From NCBI RefSeq assembly GCF_001580615.1, contig NZ_LHZC01000057.1:1-64000 (forward strand): 64,000 nt of DNA. The letters run 5' to 3'. The notes below the pieces were generated by a model. It was not told where the DNA came from and ran no database searches. It saw only the letters and a list, made by a program, of their open reading frames with translations. How positions within the stretch are numbered: the stretch's first letter is position 1; every line of letters starts with the position of its first letter. This DNA comes from Acetobacter malorum. Its GTDB lineage: Bacteria; Pseudomonadota; Alphaproteobacteria; Acetobacterales; Acetobacteraceae. Of this stretch, positions 56,072 through 64,000 are shown one piece after another. The translations under genes and the position numbers were made by a program.

Positions 56072-57189
56072 GCACCATAGTCCAGCCCTTTCCCTCCGCT
56101 CCCTCTCTCTCTGGCGGCACGGCTCCGGAAAAACCGGTAACCCTGCTGTTTGAAGACAACACACTGCTGGCCCGACTGGTGGGAGACCATGATCGCAATC
56201 TGCGACATCTGGAGGAAGGGCTGGATGTACAGGTCGCCCACCGCGGGAACCGGATCTCCATCAAGGGCACGCCGGAGCATGTTGCTCTGGCCCGCACAAC
56301 GCTCAGCACACTTTACCAGAAACTGGCCGCCGGGGGCGTGGTGGATGTCAGCATGATTGAAGCTGTTATCCGCATGACCCAACTGCGCGAAAGCACAAGG
56401 CACACCGATATGCAGCGTTCAGGCTCTGAGACCGAGACAACCGCCCCCGCACCCCGCTCTGAGGCCACGCCGACCCTCCCTGCCCTGAAAATGCGCCATG
56501 GCGTGATTGAACCCCGCTCCCCCGGGCAGGCGGCCTATATGCAGGCGCTGGCAAAAAAGGAGATGGTATTCGGCATTGGCCCCGCAGGCACCGGCAAAAC
56601 CTATCTGGCCGTGGCGCAGGCTGTGGCCATGTTGCAGGCGGGCTCGGTGGACCGGATCATCCTCTCCCGCCCGGCCGTGGAAGCAGGCGAACGCCTTGGC
56701 TTTCTGCCCGGAGACATGAAGGACAAGATCGACCCGTACCTCCGCCCGCTTTACGACGCCCTGCACGATATGCTGCCGGGTGATCAGGTCGTGCGGCGGA
56801 TGGCGGCGGGCGATATTGAGGTCGCCCCGCTGGCCTTTATGCGCGGGCGGACCCTCTCCCACGCGTTCGTCATTCTGGACGAAGCCCAGAACACCACCAT
56901 CGCACAGATGAAGATGTTCCTGACCCGCCTCGGGCCGGGGTCACGCATGGTGGTTACAGGAGACCTCACCCAGATCGACCTGCCTCCGGGCACGACATCC
57001 GGGCTGAAGGACGCTCTGGAAACGCTGGAAAATGTGCGCGGTATCAGCATCACACAGTTTGACGCGGCAGATGTCGTACGTCACAGACTGGTCGCGCGCA
57101 TTGTGGAAGCGTATGATGCAAGGACGACGGCTCTCAGGGGATCGCCCCGTAACAATCGCCGTCAGGAGAACAATGGAACCGCCAAGTAG
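56068..57189 (+). CDS. PhoH-like ATPase
   Basis: A 373-residue PhoH protein with an N-terminal KH-like region ([14 protein letters not shown]) and a P-loop ATPase domain: Walker A GPAGTGKT (about 171-178), [24 protein letters not shown], Walker [12 protein letters not shown] (about 268-277) and [12 protein letters not shown]. It is thought to act in RNA metabolism together with YbeY. Translation begins at TTG 56068, as no ATG exists near; this gives a TTGA overlap with miaB and has GAGGAG upstream. It overlaps ybeY by 17 bases. Confidence 0.92.
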   Translation: MSTIVQPFPSAPSLSGGTAPEKPVTLLFEDNTLLARLVGDHDRNLRHLEEGLDVQVAHRGNRISIKGTPEHVALARTTLSTLYQKLAAGGVVDVSMIEAVIRMTQLRESTRHTDMQRSGSETETTAPAPRSEATPTLPALKMRHGVIEPRSPGQAAYMQALAKKEMVFGIGPAGTGKTYLAVAQAVAMLQAGSVDRIILSRPAVEAGERLGFLPGDMKDKIDPYLRPLYDALHDMLPGDQVVRRMAAGDIEVAPLAFMRGRTLSHAFVILDEAQNTTIAQMKMFLTRLGPGSRMVVTGDLTQIDLPPGTTSGLKDALETLENVRGISITQFDAADVVRHRLVARIVEAYDARTTALRGSPRNNRRQENNGTAK

Positions 57190-57712
57190 CACAAGCCACG
57201 TTCACGAAAGGAATGTGGCTGGCCCGGAAAGTCTTGCCGCTGCAGGGTTTTTCCCATCATGCGCGTTTGAAGAAACGCCTGAAATTCTGATAGAGGACCG
57301 GCGGTGGCACTGCTATGTGCCCCGCCCGGAACACCTGATACGGCGTGCACTGGCCGCCTGTGAAGGCTATGGCCGGCAGCCCGGCAGCGTTGTGCTCTCA
57401 ACAGACCGCGTTGTGCGTGTCCTCAACGGGCAGCATCGCGGCAAGCACCGCCCCACCAATGTCCTGACATTTGACCCGCCCCCCGGCATTCCCGGCGGGG
57501 ACGTCATTCTCGCGCTGGAAACCGTGCTGCGGGAGGCCCGTCAGTCAGGCAAGTCCGTCAGCCATCATCTGGCGCATCTGATCGTTCATGGCAGCCTGCA
57601 TCTGGCTGGGTATGATCATCATCAGGCGGGAGAAGCCCGCGAAATGGAAATGCTGGAAGCACGCCTGCTCTCCCGGCTGCATATTCCCAATCCATGGAAG
57701 CCACGGGCATGA
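57173..57712 (+). CDS. ybeY: Endoribonuclease YbeY
   Basis: A 179-residue zinc endoribonuclease needed for 16S rRNA maturation and ribosome quality control. The metal motif H139-x3-H143-x5-H149 is in HGSLHLAGYDHH; NVLTFDPPPG is the other family block. The N-terminal 35 residues are variable. AGGAG precedes the ATG at 57173, which lies inside the end of the PhoH gene. Its stop overlaps the corC start (ATGA). Confidence 0.93.
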   Translation: MEPPSSTSHVHERNVAGPESLAAAGFFPSCAFEETPEILIEDRRWHCYVPRPEHLIRRALAACEGYGRQPGSVVLSTDRVVRVLNGQHRGKHRPTNVLTFDPPPGIPGGDVILALETVLREARQSGKSVSHHLAHLIVHGSLHLAGYDHHQAGEAREMEMLEARLLSRLHIPNPWKPRA

Positions 57713-58656
57713 GCGAGCACGAGTCCACACGGTCTGAGGGACAGGACACACCCGGTCGTAACAGCCTGTTCTCCTTTTTCAGCCGTAAGAAGCAGGCCCC
57801 CGGCCTGCGCAGCTCCATTGCCGCCCTTGTCCAGCAGGCCGCCAACGAGTCGGAAACGCCGGAAGGCGAAAAACCGGAGCTGGACCGGCAGGAGCGCGTG
57901 CTGATTGCCAACATCCTGCGCCTGCGGAACATCTCGGCGGATGACGTGATGATCCCGCGCCCGGATATTGTCGCCATGCCGGTCTCCATCAGTCTGGATG
58001 ATGCACTGGCCATGATGCGGCGGGAAAACCACTCCCGCATGCCGGTCTATCGCAACCAGCTGGATGATATTGTGGGCATGATCCATGTGAAGGATCTCAT
58101 CGCCTACGTTGGCACCAGCGAGGCGTTCAATATCGAACCCCTGCTCCGCCAGCCGCTGATGATTGCCCCGCAGATCCCGGTGATGGACCTGATGCTGCAA
58201 ATGCGCCTGCGGCAGACACATCTGGCGCTGGTGATTGATGAATATGGCGGTGTGGACGGTCTGGTCACCATTGAGGATCTGATTGAAACCATCGTCGGCG
58301 ATATTTCCGACGAGCATGATGAACCCGCCGTGACCATGATTACGGAACGTCCTGACGGCACGTATGACGTGGATGCCCGCTGCCCGGTGCAGGAATTTGA
58401 GCAACGGATTGGCGCGATTCTCACAGCTTCTGAAAAGGAAGCGGAAATCGAGACCATCGGCGGTCTGGTATTCCGCATGGCGGGCCACGTGCCAGCCCGT
58501 GGGGAAGTGCTGACGCACGAAAACGGCTATGTTTTCCGGGTCCTTGATGCCGATGCCCGACATATCCGCCGGGTGCGCGTCCGCAAACTGCCAAATGCCG
58601 CAGAACCCACGCCCAGCGAGGGTGAGCGCGGTGATGAGACCCCGCGTACAGCTTGA
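57709..58656 (+). CDS. corC: CorC/HlyC-type CBS-domain protein
   Basis: A 315-residue soluble protein with a CBS pair (about 76-195, starting VMIPRPDIVAMP and ending LVIDEYGGVDGLVTIEDLIE) and the CorC_HlyC transporter-associated domain (about 215-300). It lacks the DUF21 membrane domain. Relatives assist magnesium/cobalt efflux, and the family is next to ybeY in many Proteobacteria. Start is set by the ATGA overlap with ybeY. Confidence 0.9.
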   Translation: MSEHESTRSEGQDTPGRNSLFSFFSRKKQAPGLRSSIAALVQQAANESETPEGEKPELDRQERVLIANILRLRNISADDVMIPRPDIVAMPVSISLDDALAMMRRENHSRMPVYRNQLDDIVGMIHVKDLIAYVGTSEAFNIEPLLRQPLMIAPQIPVMDLMLQMRLRQTHLALVIDEYGGVDGLVTIEDLIETIVGDISDEHDEPAVTMITERPDGTYDVDARCPVQEFEQRIGAILTASEKEAEIETIGGLVFRMAGHVPARGEVLTHENGYVFRVLDADARHIRRVRVRKLPNAAEPTPSEGERGDETPRTA

Positions 58657-58726
58657 CGGAAAGACCGTTCTGCCGTCATCCCTAATTCTCTGATCTGTTC
58701 AACCAGTAATGAAGCCAGGATTTCCG

Positions 58727-59353
58727 ATGTCCTTTTCCCGCCGCTCACTCCTTGTCACCGCTGGCACGGCTCTGGCCGCAACGGCAACGCATGGCCTGGC
58801 TTTTGCCGATACGGCTCCCGCAGCAGACCCGCGTATGACGACGCGTGAACTGGGTGATCCGAACGCAAAAATTGTTGTGGAAGAATGGTTCTCCCTCACC
58901 TGCATTCATTGCGCCCATTTTTCCGAGAACACCTTCCCGCTGGTAAAGAAGAACCTGATCGACACCGGGAAAATCCGCTACGTTTTCCATGACTTCCCGA
59001 CCGACCAGCTGGCAACCGTGGCCGCCATGGTTGCCCGCACCCTGCCGCCGGAACGCTATGAACCCTTCACCGCGTCCCTGCTCGCCAGCCTCGACCGCTG
59101 GGCCTACATCAAGGACAGCAGCCCGCTGGAAGCCCTGAAGAAAATGGCCGCCTTTGCCGGTATGCCGGGCGATGTGTTCGACAAGACGGTGGCTGACCAG
59201 CAGATGATGCAGTTCATCCTGTCTCAGCAGACGGAAGCACAGAACAAATATCATTTCGATTCCACGCCGACCTTCCGCTTCAACAACAAAATTCAGCTGT
59301 CGAATGACATGACGTACGAAGCCTTCGCCAAAAACGTGGCAGACGCCAGCTGA
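58727..59353 (+). CDS. DsbA-family thiol:disulfide oxidoreductase
   Basis: A 208-residue exported thioredoxin-fold protein. A twin-arginine-like signal (FSRRSLLVTAGTALAATA) ends before residue 32. The redox site is C59-I-H-C62 in SLTCIHCAHF; the cis-proline is P181 in TPTF. A single-domain DsbA/DsbG-like protein acting in periplasmic disulfide formation; the C-I-H-C dipeptide resembles DsbA (CPHC) rather than DsbC. The ATG at 58727 has AGGAT upstream; another is six codons earlier. It lies right before smc. Confidence 0.9.
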   Translation: MSFSRRSLLVTAGTALAATATHGLAFADTAPAADPRMTTRELGDPNAKIVVEEWFSLTCIHCAHFSENTFPLVKKNLIDTGKIRYVFHDFPTDQLATVAAMVARTLPPERYEPFTASLLASLDRWAYIKDSSPLEALKKMAAFAGMPGDVFDKTVADQQMMQFILSQQTEAQNKYHFDSTPTFRFNNKIQLSNDMTYEAFAKNVADAS

Positions 59354-59394
59354 AGCACTCTTCCCCCTCTCTCCTGCAGTAAGTCCGTTTCTGC

Positions 59395-62300
59395 ATGACC
59401 GTTCGTTTTGTCCGTTTGCGGATTGTCGGGTTCAAAAGCTTTGCTGAACCCGTCACCGTAGAAATCCTCCCCGGTCTGACCGGCATTGTGGGGCCTAACG
59501 GTTGCGGCAAATCCAACGTGGTGGAAGCACTGCGCTGGGTGATGGGGGAATCCTCCGCGCGCTCTCTGCGCGGCGGAGAAATGGATGATCTGATTTTTGC
59601 GGGTACGGCAGGCCGCCCCGCCCGCTCTCTGGCGGAAGTCACCGTCACGCTGGAAGGCACGCAGGGCCGTGGCCCCGCCGCCTTTGCCGATCAGGACGAA
59701 CTCCAGATTACCCGCCGGGCCGAACGCGGCTCCGGCAGTGAATACCGCATTAACGGCAAACCCGCCCGCGCGCGTGATGTGCAGACTTTGTTTGCCGATC
59801 TGGCCTCCGGTGCCCGCTCTTCCGCCATGGTCAGCCAAGGCCGCGTGGCTATGCTGGTGGGTGCCCGGCCGGAAGAACGTCGCTCCATTCTGGAAGAAGC
59901 CGCAGGCATTACCGGCCTGCACGCCCGCCGGCACGAGGCCGAACTCAAGCTCCGCGCGACCGAAAACAATCTGACCCGCGCAGAAGACCTCCGTCAGCAG
60001 CTGGAAGCCCGGCTGGGTGGTCTGGCCGAACAGTCCCGCGAGGCCAGCCGCTACCGGGAACTCTCCTCCGCCCTGCGCGAAACAGAAACCGAATTGCTGG
60101 CCGTACTGCATGCCCGCGCCCGGCAGGCTGTTGAACGCGCTATCGATACTGCCGCCCGCGCCCGCCATGCCCTGACAGAGCATGAAGAGGCCGCAGAAAG
60201 CGCGGTGGTTGCGGAATTTGAAGCCAACCAGAAACTCCCCGCCATCCGCGCCCGTGCGGATGAAGCCCGCACCGTGCTGGAACGCTGCCGCGTAACGGCG
60301 GAAGGCGTGACGCGGGAAGAAGAACGCGCCGCCGCACAGGCTAAAAGTGCCACAGACCGCCTCCATCAGCATGAGGCCGACACCGCTGCCGCCCAGACCC
60401 GCGTGGAGGATGCCACCAAGACGCTGGAGCGCCTGAATGCGGAAAAGGCCGAGGCCGAAGAGGCTGAGGCCTCGCTCCCGCAACGGACGGCAGACGCACA
60501 AACCCGGCAGAAAGAGCTGACCGAAGCGCTGACGGAAAGCGAGCGCACCCTCGCCCAGCAGACCGAAACACTGGCCGCCGCCCGCGCCCGCAAGCAGCGC
60601 GCGACGGAAGATCTGGACGCCGCCACAACCTCGCTAACCCGTGCATCAGACGCCGTTTTCACCCTTCAGGCCGAACTGAGCGCCCTGCAGGAACGCCTGC
60701 CGTCTGATGAAAGCATGGAAGCCGCCGTCAAAGCCGTGCAGGACGCCCGTGCAGCACAGGCTGCCGCCCGCACGGCTTTTGAGGACGCGGACCGCGCCCG
60801 TTCCGAATCCAGCGTGGCCCTCTCCATCGCCCGGAACGACGCAGAAAATGCCCGCCAGACACAGGCTGAAACCCGCAAAGCGCTGGAACGCAGCCGTGCT
60901 AAACTTAACACCCTGCGGTCCGATCTGGCGCAACTGGAAAAACGCCATGCCGACACGCAAGGCGCCTTGCTGGAAGATGCGGCTCTTCAGGCTCTGAGAG
61001 ACAAGGCCGCCCAAGCCACCACATCCCACCAGACCGCAGCCCGTACACTGGAAGAGGCCGAAGCCACCCGGCGCGAGACCTCAGCCGCCCTTACGCAGGC
61101 CAGCCGCAATTTTCAGGAACATGAAAGCCACCGTAAGACGGTAGAAGCCGCCTGCTCTGCGGCTCAGACCGCCCTGCACCGCGCCCGTCAGGAAGAAGAA
61201 ACCCTGACAAAAGGGCTGCAACAGGCGCAGGCAGATGCCCTTCCGGACGACACACTCAAAGCCGCCCAGACCGCCCGCGCCACGCAGGAAGATAAGCTGC
61301 GCACCGTCACAGATGCGCTCAGTCAGGCTGAAGCCGCCCTCACAGACCTCAAAACCCGCCATAACGACGCCCTGACCCGCCAGAACACCCTGCGCACGGA
61401 ACTCACCCGCTTGCAGGCTCAGGCGGAAGGTCTGGCGCAGGCACTGGGAACGGACGCCACAGGCTCGGACGAACCCGTCTCCGCCCGCATGGAAATCCCG
61501 GAAGGGTATGAGGCCGCTCTGGCCGCCGCTCTCTCGGAAGGGCTGGATGCCCCGGTGGCAGAGAACGCCGCGCGCGGCTGGCACGTTCTCCCCGCATCCG
61601 GTGATCTGCCCGCCCTGCCCGGTGGCGCGGTGCCCCTCAAGGCGCATATCAAAGCCCCGGAAGCGCTGGACCGCGTGCTGGCCTGCATCGGCCTGCTGCC
61701 GGACGGTGTGGATGGTCGCCCCTTACAGGCCGCTCTCAAGCCGGGGCAAAGCCTCGTCTCCCGCAAGGGCGACCTCTGGCGCTGGGATGGGTTTTATACC
61801 CGTGCGGGCGAGCCGGACGCCGCAACCCGCCGCCTTGGCCAGCGCCGGATTCTGAAAGAAACAGAACAGCGGATTGCAACGCTTCAGGAAGACGCCCCGG
61901 AAGCGGAACACGCGGTCACCGAAGCCACCCGTGCCCTGCGGGAAATGGAGCAGCAGGCGGCAGACCAGCGGACCCAGCGCGCAAAGCTGGAACAGGCTCT
62001 GCAACAGGCCCGCACGCAGGAGGCAGACCTTGAGCGCCGCCATGCAGCCTCTCGCGCCCGGCTGGACGGCCTGCGCCCGCAGCAGGAACGCGCCGTCGCG
62101 GCCAGAGAGGATGCGGACACTGCCCTGACTGCCGCCACAACAGCGCGCGATGCCCTGCCGCAGACGGAAGCCCTGAAAATGGCACTGGATCAGGCGCGCC
62201 AGAAAGACACCGCCGCCCAGCAAGCCGAACAACAGGCCCGCACAGCCCTGAAAATGGCGGAACAGCAACTCCGCTCCGCGCAGGATACCCTCACCCGCGC

Positions 62301-63921
62301 GGAAAACCAGCAGGCAACCGCCAGTGCCAGGCTGGAAACCCTTCTGCCAGAACGCGACCGCCTGCGGCAGGACGTTGCCGCAGAAGAAAGCGCCCTCACT
62401 GATCTGGAAAGCCGTCGGGCTGCCGGACAGGCGGACAAGCAGATTGAAGAGGTTCTGCAAGCCGCCCAAACCCGGCAGACCGAAGCCGAGGCCGCCTGCC
62501 GCACGGCAGAACAGGCGGCTGTGCGTGCTGAAAGCGCCGCACAAACGGCAGCACAACAGCACCAGAAACTGCAGGAACTCTCGCTCGAACTCCGCTCCCG
62601 TCTGGCGGCTCTCTCCCCACGTCTGGAAACGCTTCAGGCAGAACAGGCTGAAGCCGAAGAGCGCAAAACCCGCGCCAGCACCGCACTGCAAGAAGCCTCT
62701 GCCGCTCTGCCGGAAAGCGGTGAAGAAGAGCTCGCCACCCTGCGGGAGAAGCGCAGCGCCTTAACAACAGAACTGGAACAGGTGCGCGAACTCCGGGCCG
62801 CCCTGCAGGCAGAAAAAGCCACGCTGGCCAGCAAACAGGCCTCTCTGACCGCTGCCGTGCAGGACTGGACAGCCCGCGCAGAAGCCGCCCGGACGGACCT
62901 GACCCACGCGCAAGCACGGCTGGAAGCCGCCCGCACGGAACATCAGACCGTCTCGGAACTGCCGGCAGAAGCCGAGCGGCTGAAAAAGAACACGCTTCAG
63001 GCTTTGACCGAGGCAGAAACAACCTACGCCGAAGCCGACAAAGCCCGCGCCGAGGCCGAAGCCGCTCTGGCGGACGCCAATGAGCAGCGCCGTAAAACGG
63101 AAGCACAGCTCACCGCCGCGCGGGAAAACCTGCTGAAAGCCGAAGCCCGCAGTGAGCAGGCACAGGCTATTCTCGACCAGCTTCTGGTGGAAACCCCAGC
63201 TCCGCCGCGCCCACCCACCGGAGACCTGACAGAAGCCGCAGAAAGCGCCCTCCGCCGCAAGATCTCCCGCCTGACGCGGGAGCGCGAAGAGATGGGGCCG
63301 GTCAACCTGCGTGCTGAAATTGAGGCTGAGGAAGCCTCTGGCCAGGCCAACACGCTGGCTGCGGAAATTGCCGACCTTGAGGCCGCCATTGCCCGCCTGC
63401 GTGGCTCCATCGGCTCGCTGAACAAGGAAGGGCGGGAACGCCTGATGGCCGTGTTCACGCAGGTGGACCAGCATTTCCAGTCCCTCTTCTCCCGCATGTT
63501 TGGCGGCGGCCGGGCGCATCTGGGCCTTGTGGGCAGTGATGATCCGCTGGAAGCCGGGCTGGAAATCTATGCTCAGCCACCGGGCAAAAAGCTGGCCACC
63601 CTCTCGCTGCTTTCGGGAGGTGAACAGGCTTTAACGGCTCTTTCATTGATTTTTGCAGTGTTTCGCTGTAATCCGGCCCCCGTTTGTGTGCTCGACGAGG
63701 TTGACGCACCGCTTGATGATGCCAACGTTGGACGTTTCAGTTCCCTGTTAGGGGACATGGTCACAGAAGCAGGAACCCGTTTTCTGGTTGTTACTCACCA
63801 TCAACTGACAATGGCGCATATGGACCATCTCTTTGGCGTAACCATGCAGGAGCGCGGCGTCAGCCGTGTTCTGTCAGTTGACCTTGCTCGCGCCGCCGCC
63901 ATGGCTGGGCAACAGGACTAG
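59395..63921 (+). CDS. smc: Chromosome segregation protein SMC, very long arms
   Basis: A 1508-residue structural maintenance of chromosomes ATPase that compacts and separates the chromosome with ScpA/ScpB. Head: Walker A GPNGCGKS (33-40), signature LSGGEQAL (about 1404-1411) and Walker B VCVLDEVDAPLDD (about 1430). The hinge spans about 703-805. Both arms (about 180-700 and 810-1330) are continuous heptad-rich coiled coil, full of Ala, Gln, Glu and Arg. Bacterial SMCs are usually 1150-1200 residues, so the arms here are about half as long again. The frame is intact. Confidence 0.96.
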   Translation: MTVRFVRLRIVGFKSFAEPVTVEILPGLTGIVGPNGCGKSNVVEALRWVMGESSARSLRGGEMDDLIFAGTAGRPARSLAEVTVTLEGTQGRGPAAFADQDELQITRRAERGSGSEYRINGKPARARDVQTLFADLASGARSSAMVSQGRVAMLVGARPEERRSILEEAAGITGLHARRHEAELKLRATENNLTRAEDLRQQLEARLGGLAEQSREASRYRELSSALRETETELLAVLHARARQAVERAIDTAARARHALTEHEEAAESAVVAEFEANQKLPAIRARADEARTVLERCRVTAEGVTREEERAAAQAKSATDRLHQHEADTAAAQTRVEDATKTLERLNAEKAEAEEAEASLPQRTADAQTRQKELTEALTESERTLAQQTETLAAARARKQRATEDLDAATTSLTRASDAVFTLQAELSALQERLPSDESMEAAVKAVQDARAAQAAARTAFEDADRARSESSVALSIARNDAENARQTQAETRKALERSRAKLNTLRSDLAQLEKRHADTQGALLEDAALQALRDKAAQATTSHQTAARTLEEAEATRRETSAALTQASRNFQEHESHRKTVEAACSAAQTALHRARQEEETLTKGLQQAQADALPDDTLKAAQTARATQEDKLRTVTDALSQAEAALTDLKTRHNDALTRQNTLRTELTRLQAQAEGLAQALGTDATGSDEPVSARMEIPEGYEAALAAALSEGLDAPVAENAARGWHVLPASGDLPALPGGAVPLKAHIKAPEALDRVLACIGLLPDGVDGRPLQAALKPGQSLVSRKGDLWRWDGFYTRAGEPDAATRRLGQRRILKETEQRIATLQEDAPEAEHAVTEATRALREMEQQAADQRTQRAKLEQALQQARTQEADLERRHAASRARLDGLRPQQERAVAAREDADTALTAATTARDALPQTEALKMALDQARQKDTAAQQAEQQARTALKMAEQQLRSAQDTLTRAENQQATASARLETLLPERDRLRQDVAAEESALTDLESRRAAGQADKQIEEVLQAAQTRQTEAEAACRTAEQAAVRAESAAQTAAQQHQKLQELSLELRSRLAALSPRLETLQAEQAEAEERKTRASTALQEASAALPESGEEELATLREKRSALTTELEQVRELRAALQAEKATLASKQASLTAAVQDWTARAEAARTDLTHAQARLEAARTEHQTVSELPAEAERLKKNTLQALTEAETTYAEADKARAEAEAALADANEQRRKTEAQLTAARENLLKAEARSEQAQAILDQLLVETPAPPRPPTGDLTEAAESALRRKISRLTREREEMGPVNLRAEIEAEEASGQANTLAAEIADLEAAIARLRGSIGSLNKEGRERLMAVFTQVDQHFQSLFSRMFGGGRAHLGLVGSDDPLEAGLEIYAQPPGKKLATLSLLSGGEQALTALSLIFAVFRCNPAPVCVLDEVDAPLDDANVGRFSSLLGDMVTEAGTRFLVVTHHQLTMAHMDHLFGVTMQERGVSRVLSVDLARAAAMAGQQD

Positions 63922-63934
63922 GGATAAAAGACAG

Positions 63935-64000
63935 ATGCCGCATCCTGATACGACATCAGACAAACCCTGCAAATCCACAGGGAGTCCCCTCAAACGCTGC
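63935..64000 (+). CDS. Start of an unidentified gene (window edge)
   Basis: An open frame beginning MPHPDTTSDKPCKSTGSP continues out of the window. It starts 13 bases after the smc stop with AGGGATAAAAGACAG upstream, so a cotranscribed gene is plausible. The 22 residues seen are not enough to name it. Confidence 0.4.
   Translation, partial: MPHPDTTSDKPCKSTGSPLKRC

Noticed and set aside
59395-63921. Repeated Ala/Gln/Glu codons in smc as a DNA repeat array
   Set aside because: The repetition is at protein level (heptad coiled coil) and the DNA does not show regular identical units; no CRISPR-like spacing.

Overview
The window is an ordinary chromosomal segment of an alphaproteobacterium, most likely an acetic acid bacterium (Acetobacteraceae). 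This is inferred from gene content and style: ubiquinone methylation by UbiG, aerobic-type cobaltochelatase subunits CobS/CobT, a LexA gene preceded by an alphaproteobacterial SOS box (GTTC-N7-GTTC on the bottom strand), an OprB-type carbohydrate porin, a galU-phosphoglucomutase pair, and high GC with GC-rich third positions. That codon bias produces long antisense open frames, which are not annotated. About 60 protein genes and one tRNA are supported. I see no rRNA, insertion sequence, prophage, CRISPR array, integrase or recognisable defence locus. I did not find a new multi-gene system; the interesting signals are regulatory structures, one gene fusion and a few unusual proteins.

Layout. 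0-9 kb: the 5' end of lysC, ubiG, a lactonase/DUF2147 pair, the comF-grxC-DUF1178 group, a NDUFAF5-like methyltransferase, moaA, then pgm and galU for UDP-glucose supply. 9-15 kb: tRNA-Leu(GAG), lipB, a lipoprotein with bolA, a J-domain protein, cobS-cobT. 15-24 kb: a PLP decarboxylase translationally linked to an SBF-type transporter, a secreted protein, mfd-sdhE, recG. 24-26 kb: an AraC regulator facing a SnoaL-like protein, then two small unknown genes, one with a hairpin that hides its ribosome binding site. 26-31 kb: thiO-thiS-thiG-thiE, a DUF3429 membrane protein, enolase. 31-35 kb: ftsB-like gene, rpmG (too short for usual ORF cutoffs), moeA, oprB, lexA. 35-41 kb: a biotin locus with bioF, a BioH-like esterase and a fused bioC-bioD gene on one strand and bioA on the other; then moaE-moaD. 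41-46 kb: a lipoprotein, pgsA, uvrC, an M19 dipeptidase, xthA. 46-53 kb: tamB-tamA. 53-64 kb, all on the top strand: plsC, miaB-phoH-ybeY-corC (each overlapping the next), a DsbA-family protein, a very long smc, and the start of one further gene.

How the genes work together. Several operons are coupled by stop/start overlaps (galU-pgm, bolA-lipoprotein, sdhE-mfd, thiG-thiE, bioF-bioH-bioCD, tamA-tamB, miaB-phoH-ybeY-corC). Cofactor synthesis is prominent: biotin, thiazole/thiamine, molybdopterin in three separate places, lipoate and cobalamin. DNA repair is the second theme (mfd, recG, uvrC, xthA, lexA), followed by envelope assembly (tamA/B, plsC, pgsA, lipoproteins, porin).
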